Assembly: GCF_000182745.2 (NCBI RefSeq)
Contig: NC_016027.1
Coordinates: 1,348,501-1,412,500 of the forward strand
Origin: Komagataeibacter medellinensis NBRC 3288
GTDB lineage: Bacteria; Pseudomonadota; Alphaproteobacteria; Acetobacterales; Acetobacteraceae
Length of the DNA stretch: 64,000 nt
Direction of reading: 5' to 3'
This document shows positions 27,521 through 35,608 of the stretch, piece by piece. Within the stretch, counting starts at the first letter, position 1. Every line of letters begins with the position of its first letter. The position numbers and the translations under genes were made by a program. The notes under the pieces are model-generated. The model made no database searches. It was given only the letters and a program-made list of their open reading frames with translations, and had not been told where the DNA came from.

Positions 27521-27787
27521 TCAGCGACCTTCGATTTTGTGTCGCAGTTCCCGGCCACGTTCGGTAAGGCGGGAGCGTTCCATGCCCCACCGCGCCGAAC
27601 ATCCACCGGCGATAAAGCCCATCAATACGAGAGATGACCGGATACTTCCTCCGTCCAGTAAGGTTCCATACCCACCATCTTCTGGCAGGGACAAAATAGC
27701 CCGTTTCTGTGCGGGGGTCAGGCTTTCCGATCCAAAATAGGATCGACCCGTTCCGTTTCGCTGGCTACCGCCAATATATGTATGCAT
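27521..27787 (-). CDS. Hypothetical protein under a cobalamin riboswitch
   Basis: An 88-residue protein, not recognised. It has SLTPAQKRAILSLPEDGGYG in the middle and a basic tail RLTERGRELRHKIEGR, reminiscent of the C-terminal part of winged-helix regulators, but the match is too short to assign. The ATG at 27787 is preceded by AAAGGA; an in-frame start at 27856 would add 23 residues. A cobalamin riboswitch (27970-28195) on the same strand ends about 180 bases upstream, so expression is probably repressed by B12. The gene is only moderately supported as coding. Confidence 0.5.
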   Translation of the reverse strand: MHTYIGGSQRNGTGRSYFGSESLTPAQKRAILSLPEDGGYGTLLDGGSIRSSLVLMGFIAGGCSARWGMERSRLTERGRELRHKIEGR

Positions 27788-27969
27788 TTCCCGTGTTTCC
27801 TTTGAAGTGTTTGACGGGAGTAGGCCCGCGACATGCCATTGCCCGACGTACGTCATTCTTCAACACTGCTCAGAAAAGAACACGCGAATGGGGAAAGCTG
27901 CGGATAAAACAGAAAACATGGCCGTCACTCCGTCTGTCGGGCACCCCGCCCGATAGAACTGGTTACGTC

Positions 27970-28195
27970 ACAAAGGCAGGTCTCCTGGCTTACGGGTCGT
28001 CAATACCGGTTCAGTCTTCCCAGCCTGTTCGTCATAGCCAGTGACGGGTCCTGTCATAAGGACATACGATCCGGAATCTCTCCGCCTACAGTTGCGGGGG
28101 CAGCCACCGACTTGTTCCCGGACCCTGATAAGCCCTGCCAGAACGCACGGCGTTCCCTATTAACCCGTTCGCACGGGGCCTTGTGATGTAAAGGT
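27970..28195 (-). promoter_or_regulatory. Cobalamin riboswitch A
   Basis: Read on the minus strand it has the B12 box GGCTGCCCCCGCAACTGTAG (28086-28105 region) and the conserved 3' element AAGCCAGGAGACCTGCC (near 27975-27991). The upstream CCCCGTGCGAACGGGTTAAT with AGGGAAC is also present. It faces the small gene at 27521-27787 and is back to back with riboswitch B. Confidence 0.9.
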
Positions 28196-28337
28196 AGTGT
28201 GGCGCAGGCCAGCCCACAGTGCAAGTCTGCCAGCTTCCCGTCTGTGTGAAGGACACCATGCTCTTTCATTGCAGGTTTTTGAAAAATCCATATTGCGTAG
28301 CTCACGAGACCTGACGCATATTGCAGCAAGCCTTTAT

Positions 28338-28562
28338 GTCGGTGGTGCCGCGCAAGCGGAGTAATAGGGAATACCGTAAGCTCTGGCGGGATCTGTAATG
28401 ATCCGGGAGCCAGTCGGTGGCTGCGCCCGCAACTGTAGGCGGTATGTAGACGGATCCAATCATCTGATATTCAGTCAGATGGGTCACTGCTTCCAGTAAG
28501 GGAAGTGGGAAGACAGGACCGAACTGCCATGATCCGTGAGCCAGGAAACCTGCTACCGTCGC
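28338..28562 (+). promoter_or_regulatory. Cobalamin riboswitch B
   Basis: Conserved parts in order are GGTGCCGCGCAAGCGG, AATAGGGAATACCG, the B12 box GCTGCGCCCGCAACTGTAGG (28420-28439) and GAGCCAGGAAACCTGC (28538-28553). The genes at 28809 and 29317 follow after about 250 bases of leader. Confidence 0.9.
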
Positions 28563-28808
28563 AAACCGTGCCACCGGGCGGGACTGACCGGCGGCAGGAG
28601 ATCAGCCGTGACGCGTTCTTTTGCTTATCGATGTGCCTGTCAAGGCTCCCTATATATGCGGATTATTAGTCTGTACCCGGATAAATCCCGGCTTCGCAAA
28701 GAGGTTCTCTTCGTAGGCCTTCTGGCCGGCGGCTTATAACTCGCACGTAATTTCCTGACCTCGTGACACAGGTACCTACATTTTATTCTGGATAAAAAAG
28801 AAATATCC

Positions 28809-29294
28809 ATGAACACAGATATGAGCATGGCAGCCGTTACAGAACCAGAGCCGGTTGTCGCAATGTGTATGTTTTCTGATGCATGTCTTGATCAATCCTT
28901 GGCCCTTCGCCTGCGGCAGCCCGAGGTAAAACAGCTTTTCGTCCGCTTTGTAGCGGTCCTTATGCGTAAAAGGACCGACGCTTTGGAATCTATTGCCAAC
29001 TCAGTGGAAAAACAGATCAACGCGCTGTTTTCCCGTCCATTTACGCGGCGGCAGGTGCAACGGATACTAGGGATCACCAACCAGAAACGTCTGCTCTGGA
29101 TACAAGATGGGCACCTGCAGCAGACCGGAATAATCCTGAATAACCAGCGCGGTCAAAAATTGAGAGTTCCTGTATCTTGCGCCGAGAGAATTGGATGGCT
29201 TAACCAGAATCCTGACATGATCGAAGCATGGCGTGACGAGGATGCCCGCATCCTGACATACGAAGACCGGTCCAATGCAGCCCTTTCCAGTTAA
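28809..29294 (+). CDS. Hypothetical protein with a helix-turn-helix-like segment, B12-controlled
   Basis: A 161-residue cytoplasmic protein, not recognised. Residues 75-110 (FTRRQVQRILGITNQKRLLW) look like a DNA-binding helix-turn-helix of the MerR/excisionase kind, followed by IQDGHLQQTGI. The rest is helical and charged. It is the first gene after cobalamin riboswitch B, with a weak AAGAAA ribosome-binding site. The next gene starts 22 bases after its stop codon, so the two probably form an operon. A regulatory role is suggested only by the helix-turn-helix-like stretch. Confidence 0.65.
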   Translation: MNTDMSMAAVTEPEPVVAMCMFSDACLDQSLALRLRQPEVKQLFVRFVAVLMRKRTDALESIANSVEKQINALFSRPFTRRQVQRILGITNQKRLLWIQDGHLQQTGIILNNQRGQKLRVPVSCAERIGWLNQNPDMIEAWRDEDARILTYEDRSNAALSS

Positions 29295-29316
29295 TCCATT
29301 CCGATTGAGAAAAAAG

Positions 29317-29754
29317 ATGGCTTCTCCCGTACCTTCGCCGGGTTTTATCCTCATACAACAGCGGCGACGTCGACGTTCCATATCGGTATCCCGCCTTATG
29401 GAATCCGCACCTCTCCGGGAAGACGTCATTCAGGCAATAGCCAGGACGGAACTCCCTGTTCCAAACCCGGAAGACCGCATTCGTGCAGATGGATTTGAAA
29501 CATTCCTTCGTCTGGCACCTCCCGCTGATCAGCTTCCCGCTGCGCCGAAGGCGCGGGGCAACTACCTGGAGGAACTGTTTTCGCCCCTGCTGTCAGAGGC
29601 TCTGGCCTATGTGGATACAGCCTGCGATTTATCAAACACGCACGGGATCGAGGCGCGTATGGCTTTGCTTCAGGCCTATATTTCCGCACACTGGACCATT
29701 GGCGCGCGTGATGCCGCCATGCACCTATACGGTATACCAAGCCCAAAGGGTTGA
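29317..29754 (+). CDS. Hypothetical protein, second gene behind riboswitch B
   Basis: A 145-residue protein, not recognised. The N-terminus is arginine-rich (LIQQRRRRRSISVSRL), and the C-terminal half is predicted helical (EALAYVDTACDLSNTHGIEA, RMALLQAYISAHWTIGARDA). No signal peptide or membrane segment. The ATG at 29317 has GAGAAAAAAG directly before it; a longer frame from 29275 would overlap the upstream gene by 20 bases. Regulation by B12 through the shared leader is inferred. Confidence 0.6.
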   Translation: MASPVPSPGFILIQQRRRRRSISVSRLMESAPLREDVIQAIARTELPVPNPEDRIRADGFETFLRLAPPADQLPAAPKARGNYLEELFSPLLSEALAYVDTACDLSNTHGIEARMALLQAYISAHWTIGARDAAMHLYGIPSPKG

Positions 29755-29959
29755 CTGAAAGCATAGTGGTCACCGCATGAGCGGCGTAACCCCACCTGTC
29801 GGTTACAAGCGTGAAGATACTCAGGAATCTGGCGTTATCGGGGTGGGACGAGCGGTTTGATCAGTATCAACAAGCTCTTCGCTCCATGCAGACCGGCATC
29901 GCGTTTCGAGGAATTGGGCGTTCCTTTCGCTTCGCGCATAATCAGATGAGACTCTTGAT

Positions 29960-30175
29960 TGACGATGGCCCCGTGCAAGCGGGTTAAAAGGGAATGCTGT
30001 AACGCTCCGGCTGGACAATTCTGTTCCGGGAGCCAGTCAGCGGCTGCTCCCGCAACTGTATGCGGTATGCCACCGGTTCGTTCACCTGCGGGTGAGCCAC
30101 TGTTTCCTTCGGGAAATGGGAAGGCATGGACTGGCAGGCCATGATCCGTGAGCCAGGAGACCTGCCCTCGTCTGC
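29960..30175 (+). promoter_or_regulatory. Cobalamin riboswitch C
   Basis: Conserved parts in order are GGCCCCGTGCAAGCGGGTTA, AAGGGAATGCTG, the B12 box GCTGCTCCCGCAACTGTATG (30043-30062) and GAGCCAGGAGACCTGCC (30149-30165). The EipA-like gene starts about 120 bases downstream. Confidence 0.92.
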
Positions 30176-30291
30176 AAACCACGTCGTCGGGCGGGATGCA
30201 CCGAAGGCAGGAGATTGCCCATGCGTTATGGGAAGACCATTATAACTGAGCGATGCCCCAGATGTTTCATAATTCTGGTGGAGACATCATA

Positions 30292-30657
30292 ATGCGGCGC
30301 TATGTGACCGGCGCGTTTCTGACAACCGGTCCACTCGCCCTGTATGGTTCAGGGACATGTGCTCATACTGCTGATATTCCTGACACCAGCACCGACGACA
30401 TTTCCTTCAGCGTGCGCCGGACGGACGTGGCTTCTGGCGACGTGTGGGGACATGACACGCCGATATATGGCAGCCATACCTATCCCGTCTCGATACGTAG
30501 CGGAGAATGTGCCGGCATTGGTTTTGCGCATATTGCGGGCACGGCACATTTAACCGGCCAAGGGCGCCCGCATGATGGTAAAGGTCATACCGGGCTTTTC
30601 AGACAGCAGATGACGGGCGCGACAGAACCATTATGGAAAACATCCATGGTGCCCTAA
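30292..30657 (+). CDS. Short EipA-like secreted protein, B12-controlled
   Basis: A 121-residue protein with a signal sequence (about residues 1-24). The mature part DISFSVRRTDVASGDVWGHD, SHTYPVSIRSGECAGIGFAH lines up with the protein at 3774-4328 (WG, YP-V-R-G, then a glycine). The final 15-20 residues diverge and the protein is about 60 residues shorter than its relative, so the 3' end looks truncated or frameshifted; it may be non-functional. The ATG at 30292 has GGTGGAG upstream. It is the first gene after riboswitch C. Confidence 0.6.
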   Translation: MRRYVTGAFLTTGPLALYGSGTCAHTADIPDTSTDDISFSVRRTDVASGDVWGHDTPIYGSHTYPVSIRSGECAGIGFAHIAGTAHLTGQGRPHDGKGHTGLFRQQMTGATEPLWKTSMVP

Positions 30658-30778
30658 CCGCTCATTCTTACGGCATGCATCGCGGAGCATCGGTCATGCG
30701 CTTTTCCATGCGAATTCGCCGATAAATCCGCCGATATTTCATAATTTCAGTCACGCGCGAAGCAACGAAAGAGACATC

Positions 30779-31255
30779 ATGCATATTGCGCAAAAAGCAA
30801 CCTGTGTCTCGCTATTCTTCAGTGTCATGATTGGAGGAACTGCTGCTGTTCACGCACAGGTTCCTCCAGCAACAACAGCTCCGCCCGCCGTTCTGGGGCA
30901 ATGGATCACCAGAAACCACAAGGGTGTCTTCGAGATCACACGGTGTGGCGACCATTTGTGCGGGAAGCTGGTGGGCCTGAACTATAGTGATGAAATCCCA
31001 CGGGACCAGACAGGACGTTCGGAATGTGGCTTGCCCATGCTGCAGGACTTTGTGCAAGATACGGATCAACCGAACCGCTGGAACGGGTCCATTCTCGATC
31101 CCAATACCAATCACGTCTATCAGGCCCGTATGTGGGTTAATCAGTCTGGACAACTCAAGTTACGGGGCTATCTCGGGATTCCGATGTTCGGGCAAACGCA
31201 GACCTGGTTCCCTTATAAGGGTCATATCGGCCCGGACTGCAAAATGAGCACCTGA
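30779..31255 (+). CDS. DUF2147-family secreted protein
   Basis: A 158-residue protein. A signal peptide (residues 1-27, cleavage after VHAQ) is followed by a DUF2147 domain: LGQWITRNHKGVFEITRCGD, CGKLVGLNY, CGLPMLQDF and RGYLGIPMFGQTQTWFPY. The family is periplasmic and of unknown biochemical role. It lies 121 bp after the EipA-like gene and may be read from the same B12-controlled transcript, though the gap could hold its own promoter. A stem-loop follows the gene at 31281-31315. Confidence 0.85.
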   Translation: MHIAQKATCVSLFFSVMIGGTAAVHAQVPPATTAPPAVLGQWITRNHKGVFEITRCGDHLCGKLVGLNYSDEIPRDQTGRSECGLPMLQDFVQDTDQPNRWNGSILDPNTNHVYQARMWVNQSGQLKLRGYLGIPMFGQTQTWFPYKGHIGPDCKMST

Positions 31256-31280
31256 TCTGCATGGTGCCAGGTCAGGCGAA

Positions 31281-31315
31281 GATGCCCATGCGCATTAAGA
31301 CGGAGCATGGGCATC
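31281..31315. terminator. Stem-loop between convergent genes
   Basis: Perfect 11-bp arms GATGCCCATGC and GCATGGGCATC with a 13-base loop lie between the DUF2147 gene and the Rieske gene, which converge. There is no T-run on either side, so termination is presumed, not shown. Confidence 0.5.
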
Positions 31316-31322
31316 GACCGGT

Positions 31323-32414
31323 TTACTCCCTGGCATCCTTCCGGGGCGACATACCATTCTGGATAAGGATCTGGCGCAGCGCCACGATAACCGGAAAGAC
31401 CTCCTGATTCCGGTCGCCATCCTGCTCCCGCCATGCCTGCTGCTCCAGCTCGACAATTTCGCGATCTTCAGTGAAAACCCGCTCCGTAAAGGCGATCAGC
31501 AGTGGCCATGCCAGATCCAGCACAAACGGGATTTTCAACCTGCGTATGGATAACAGGCCGAAAACGCGGTTGCTCAGCTCTTCCCGATCCTGGGGCACGT
31601 AGGCGATCCACAATTCCATCACCGGTTTATCTACGCCCTGGGTTTCGATACGTAATGTCTGATACGGATACTGCGTGCGGATGGTCATGACATCCCGGTA
31701 GGCGAAATCCCGGCCGTCTTTCCGGCGTTGTCCGTAAATCAGGGCTTCGCTCAACGGCTGCTTACCGGCCGTGCGGGCAAATGTATAGCGGGCCTCCACG
31801 AAATCCTTCCCACACTCCATTCCCAGAAACCGCGGTTTCATGCTTCCGACCAGACGGCTGTGGAGAACCTGATGGTTCATATCCATCAGGTTCTCATGCA
31901 TAAAACTGTAGTGGCACTGCACGACCTTGCCAAACCGGCGGGTCCTATAATGCGGGTCGCGGACACGCGGGAAGTCAGGCAGGGGTACGCTATCGGATTT
32001 TTCCAGATCCCCCATGAATACGAAGATCAGGCCGTCCTTTTCACGACAGGGCCAGGTACGCAGCCGAGGTGGTTCGCGTTCCAGCTTCATGTCAGGGGAA
32101 AAGCATTGGCCGCGTCGACTGTATTTCAGCCCATGATACGCACAGCGGACAAAATCCCCACACACTTCCCCCCTGCTGAGTGGGAGTTGACGGTGGGGGC
32201 AGACGTCATCCAGCGCGAAAATGGCTCCGGCATCTGGCCTGACCACGACAATAGGCTGTCCTGCATAGCGGACACCGATCGCCTTGCCCCGGCGCAGTTC
32301 ACGCGACCACGCGACCGGATACCAGAAATCGGGATTGCTGCGAACGCGACGGATATCGACACCTGACGAGGCTGCGATTTCAGACACGGTTGTTTCCGAT
32401 ATATCTCCTGTCAT
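31323..32414 (-). CDS. Rieske non-heme iron oxygenase
   Basis: A 363-residue cytoplasmic oxygenase. The N-terminal Rieske domain binds [2Fe-2S] through Cys72-His74 (VCPHRQLPLSRG) and Cys91-His94 (RCAYHGLKYSRRG). The catalytic domain has an iron site in MHENLMDMNHQVLHSRL, with Asp178, His181 and His185 as likely ligands. The family hydroxylates or oxidatively demethylates substrates using electrons from a separate reductase; no reductase gene is nearby. It starts seven bases after the MetE-N-like gene and shares cobalamin riboswitch D with it, so it should be made when B12 is low. Substrate unknown. Confidence 0.85.
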   Translation of the reverse strand: MTGDISETTVSEIAASSGVDIRRVRSNPDFWYPVAWSRELRRGKAIGVRYAGQPIVVVRPDAGAIFALDDVCPHRQLPLSRGEVCGDFVRCAYHGLKYSRRGQCFSPDMKLEREPPRLRTWPCREKDGLIFVFMGDLEKSDSVPLPDFPRVRDPHYRTRRFGKVVQCHYSFMHENLMDMNHQVLHSRLVGSMKPRFLGMECGKDFVEARYTFARTAGKQPLSEALIYGQRRKDGRDFAYRDVMTIRTQYPYQTLRIETQGVDKPVMELWIAYVPQDREELSNRVFGLLSIRRLKIPFVLDLAWPLLIAFTERVFTEDREIVELEQQAWREQDGDRNQEVFPVIVALRQILIQNGMSPRKDARE

Positions 32415-32421
32415 GATCTGT

Positions 32422-33504
32422 TCAATGTCTCACGCTGTCGGCAGCGCATGGGACAAAACGAATATCGTTTTCACAAAATTCGTGGACGGGCTCTGTCTGG
32501 CGTCTCCACTGACAGGAAGTGGCCAATGACACGATTTCAGACATTTTCTGCTGCAGCATAACCGGGTCGTCTGTTTCATTCAGCCCCGCCGTGCCACCCA
32601 ATGCCCCGGATGGCGCGATCATAAGACGGTCCCGACGATGGGAGTTTAATATCTGTTCTACAATGCTCCGGGCCATACCAATATGGGTTGGTGCCGTGCC
32701 AGAGGCATCGACCAATCCCAGTGACAGCCAGCGATCCGCTGAAAAATGCTTCAGCACATAAGGCAAACCGCGATAACCGTGCACCAGATCTATATGTAGA
32801 CCATCGAAAGGCAGTTGCAGCACAAACGGAAGATGCGGCCCAAAGCCTCCTTCTCCACCCACCAGAACCAGTGACGTAACACCTGATATCTCGGCCAGGA
32901 TGCGCCATGCAACGTCAATGTGGGTCAGTGTAGCAGCCGATAGATCGGGATGTGCGAGGATAGGTTCATCAATCTGGACCCATAAGCACCCTGCAGTGGT
33001 CAACTGTTCAAGGCATTCAATATAGGCCGGTAACAGGCGCATCAGGCTCTGAGCAATATTGTCTTCCTTCGCCATGCCGCATAAGACGAGAAAACTGACT
33101 GGCCCCAATAGAATGGGCCGGGTCGTGATACCCTGCCGCCACGCCGCGACGAACGCGTCGTAAGGCCAGTTATGAACAAGATGAAATGGTTGTGCCGGTC
33201 TCAGGACAGGCTGTCGGTATTCACCATTCACGGGGTCGCAGGCCATTACCGTATCATCAGTCGCAACGCCAAACATTCTGGCAGTCTGCACAATCCTGCT
33301 GTGCCAGAGGCTATTGGCAGTCGCGATATGGGAAATGCCCGCTGCGCGCTGGAAGGCGACTCCCCGGCCCTCACTGACAAACGGAAAACCCAATGTCGCC
33401 GTCAGAAGTCGGGTTGGGTATCGGGAATGGATTGATGAATAATGGCGCGAGGACACGCCTTGCGGCATGTCGTTATGACACGCGGCTTCCTGCCATATGG
33501 GCAT
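32422..33504 (-). CDS. Stand-alone MetE N-terminal-domain-like protein
   Basis: A 360-residue protein resembling only the N-terminal half of cobalamin-independent methionine synthase (Meth_synt_1). Stretches shared with MetE as I know it are LLTATLGFP (33-41), RPILLGPVSFLVL (129-141), CLWVQIDEPIL (173-183), GLHIDLVHGYRGLP (235-248) and LSLGLVDASG (260-269). The C-terminal zinc domain that does the chemistry in MetE is absent, and the RxxK substrate-binding motif after LGFP is not kept. The ATG at 33504 has GGGAG seven bases upstream. It follows riboswitch D and is paired with a Rieske oxygenase. The function is unknown; not a methionine synthase on its own. Confidence 0.78.
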   Translation of the reverse strand: MPIWQEAACHNDMPQGVSSRHYSSIHSRYPTRLLTATLGFPFVSEGRGVAFQRAAGISHIATANSLWHSRIVQTARMFGVATDDTVMACDPVNGEYRQPVLRPAQPFHLVHNWPYDAFVAAWRQGITTRPILLGPVSFLVLCGMAKEDNIAQSLMRLLPAYIECLEQLTTAGCLWVQIDEPILAHPDLSAATLTHIDVAWRILAEISGVTSLVLVGGEGGFGPHLPFVLQLPFDGLHIDLVHGYRGLPYVLKHFSADRWLSLGLVDASGTAPTHIGMARSIVEQILNSHRRDRLMIAPSGALGGTAGLNETDDPVMLQQKMSEIVSLATSCQWRRQTEPVHEFCENDIRFVPCAADSVRH

Positions 33505-33550
33505 AAGCTTCTCCCGCCTTCGGCACATCCCGTCCGACGGCTTGGTATAT

Positions 33551-33766
33551 GACGATGGCAGGTCTCCTGGCTCACGGATCATGGCCAGTCGGTTCCTGCC
33601 TTCCCATTTCCTTTCCGGAAACAGTGACTCACCTTTTCGGGGTGAATGAACCGACGGCATACCGCCTACAGTTGCGGGAGCAGCCTCTGACTTCGCTCCC
33701 GGGTTCATGACCCGGCCGGAGCGTGACAGTGTTCCCTATTAACCCACTCGCGTGGGGCCATCGACT
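33551..33766 (-). promoter_or_regulatory. Cobalamin riboswitch D
   Basis: On the minus strand: GGCCCCACGCGAGTGGGTTA, AATAGGGAACACTG, the B12 box GCTGCTCCCGCAACTGTAGG (33665-33684) and GTGAGCCAGGAGACCTGCC (33557-33575). It ends about 50 bases before the MetE-N-like start codon. Confidence 0.92.
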
Positions 33767-33845
33767 TGATAGGGTTATATAATGCCTGAAGCGGACGGTT
33801 AAGCGCAAGGTATCGTGGGCATGACGACACGACACACCGCACACA

Positions 33846-34604
33846 TTAACGGCACAAAGCCCACGGAAGTACCGCGTTCTCGACCCGTCGCACCGTGACC
33901 CCATAAACGGTGCGCATGATGTCATCATCCAGCACCTGCGTGGGCGGTCCGTGACGGATGGCGACGCCGTCATCCATCAACACCAGCTCATCACAGAAGC
34001 GGGTCGCCAGCACCAGGTCATGCAGTACGACGATAATCCCCTTCCCCTGTTCGGCCTGCTGTCGGAACAACTGCATCATGGACAGGGCATGTGCCGGGTC
34101 GAGTGCCGCGATCGGTTCATCGGCCAGTATGACCGGTGTGTCAGTCGCCAGCGCACGCGCCAGGTTCATGCGCGCGCGTTCCCCACCTGACAGATGGCTG
34201 GCCGGGCGGGCGCACAGGTCCATCAGACCGGTGACATCAAGGGCATGGTCGACTGCTGGATGACGGGCGGCATGATCATCCGCCTGCCCATGCGGCAGAC
34301 GCCCAAGTGCGACCAGCGCACGCACTGGCATGGGTGGTGGTAAGCCCCCGTCCTGCGGAATGAAGGCAAGCTGCCGGGCGCGCAGCGCCGGGGGAATCTG
34401 GCCCATGCTGCGATCCAGAAGCCGAATATCCCCACAATCGGGAACTTCCAGCCCTGCCAGCAGGCGCATGAAAGTACTTTTCCCTGCGCCATTCGGCCCG
34501 ATCAGGCCAATGACCCGCCCTTTCGCAAGTGTCAGGGACACGGCCGAGACGACAGCCCGATCTCCACGCCGGAGTGAAACGTCGTGTGCCTGCAACAGGA
34601 TCAT
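33846..34604 (-). CDS. btuD: BtuD-type ABC transporter ATP-binding protein
   Basis: A 252-residue ATPase. Walker A is GPNGAGKST (36-44), the signature is LSGGERARMNLARALA, Walker B is PVILADEPIAALDP, and the H-loop is VVLHDL. It belongs to the FecE/BtuD/HmuV group that powers uptake of B12, heme or siderophores. Its start overlaps the permease stop codon (ATGA), and it is the last gene of the btuBFCD operon. The reading frame continues far upstream inside the permease gene, but that is a shadow. B12 as the cargo is inferred from the riboswitch and BtuB. Confidence 0.9.
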   Translation of the reverse strand: MILLQAHDVSLRRGDRAVVSAVSLTLAKGRVIGLIGPNGAGKSTFMRLLAGLEVPDCGDIRLLDRSMGQIPPALRARQLAFIPQDGGLPPPMPVRALVALGRLPHGQADDHAARHPAVDHALDVTGLMDLCARPASHLSGGERARMNLARALATDTPVILADEPIAALDPAHALSMMQLFRQQAEQGKGIIVVLHDLVLATRFCDELVLMDDGVAIRHGPPTQVLDDDIMRTVYGVTVRRVENAVLPWALCR

Positions 34605-35608
34605 GATACGGTTCTTTTCAGCATGATGACCCGTGCAAAGAAAACCGGCGCGCCGACCAGCGCCGTCAGTACGCCCAGTTGCAGTTCGGGGCCGACCGCC
34701 ACCAGACGCACCACCATATCTGCCAGCAACAGCAGCAGACTGCCCCCCAGAAACGATGGTACAAGCAAACGCGATGGCTGGTATCCCGTCAGCGGTCGCA
34801 ACAGATGTGGCACCACCAGCCCCACAAAACCGATCGCCCCCGAAACCGCCACGCATGATCCCACGGCCAGCGCCGCCCCCAGCACGATACGCGTCTGGAT
34901 ACCCCGCAGGCCACGCAGCCGGAACCCAAGGCTTTCCGCCACGTCCTCCCCCAATGTCAGCGCATCCAGCGCGCGGCCCGCAGACAGCATGAGCAGGGTG
35001 CCGCACACAACACCGGGCAGGCAGATCCAGACATGGGTAAAAGTACGGTCCGTCAACGACCCCATGAGCCAGTGCATGATCTCGAATGATGCATAGGGAC
35101 TGGGCACAAGGTTCAGCACCAGCGCCGTCAGGGCCGCCACAAAACTGCTAAGCGCCGCCCCCGCCAGCAGCAGCACCAGCGTGCCCCCGCGTCCCACCAG
35201 TCCCATCAGCACAGCAGCCGCACACAACGCGCCCGTCAGGCCACCCAGTGGCAGGGCCACGATGGAAACCTGCATGAGGCCGGTATAGAACACGCTGACT
35301 GCCCCCAGTGCTGCCCCCCCCGATACCCCCAGAATGCCGGGATCGGCCAGCGGATTGCGCAAATATCCCTGCAGCACAGCACCCGACAGGCCCAGCGTCC
35401 CACCCACCATCACGGCAAGAAGCGTGCGCGGCAGGCGAAGACGCTCTATAATAATTGCCCCGACACTGTGCCGCCCCGCCAGAATGTCCGCGAGCGCATG
35501 CGAAAACATGACGCGGGTTTCTCCCCACATAAGCGACGCGCCAAACAGGCCAATAACACCAATCAGGAGCATGACATTCAGCAGCAGGGTCTTGTGGGTT
35601 GATTTCAC
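34601..35608 (-). CDS. btuC: BtuC-type FecCD permease
   Basis: A 335-residue inner-membrane permease with about ten hydrophobic helices. FecCD motifs seen are RLPRTLLAVMVGGTLGLSGA, LADPGILGVSGGAALGAV and GFVGLVVPHLLRPL. It starts with GTG, overlapping the BtuF stop codon by three bases (GTGA), and its own stop overlaps the btuD start, so translation of the three genes is coupled. It forms the membrane channel of the B12 importer as a dimer. Confidence 0.92.
   Translation of the reverse strand: MKSTHKTLLLNVMLLIGVIGLFGASLMWGETRVMFSHALADILAGRHSVGAIIIERLRLPRTLLAVMVGGTLGLSGAVLQGYLRNPLADPGILGVSGGAALGAVSVFYTGLMQVSIVALPLGGLTGALCAAAVLMGLVGRGGTLVLLLAGAALSSFVAALTALVLNLVPSPYASFEIMHWLMGSLTDRTFTHVWICLPGVVCGTLLMLSAGRALDALTLGEDVAESLGFRLRGLRGIQTRIVLGAALAVGSCVAVSGAIGFVGLVVPHLLRPLTGYQPSRLLVPSFLGGSLLLLLADMVVRLVAVGPELQLGVLTALVGAPVFFARVIMLKRTVS

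Noticed and set aside
32422..33504. Annotation of this gene as a methionine synthase
   Set aside because: The catalytic zinc domain of MetE is missing, so the usual name would mislead; only the N-terminal domain similarity is claimed.
33505..33708. Start of the MetE-N-like gene at 33708
   Set aside because: That would translate part of riboswitch D. The ATG at 33504 has a strong ribosome-binding site and lies after the riboswitch.
34605..35006. N-terminal extension of the BtuD frame by 134 residues
   Set aside because: The extension lies inside the permease gene in another frame and is glycine-rich without meaning; the ATG at 34604 overlaps the permease stop as expected in an operon.
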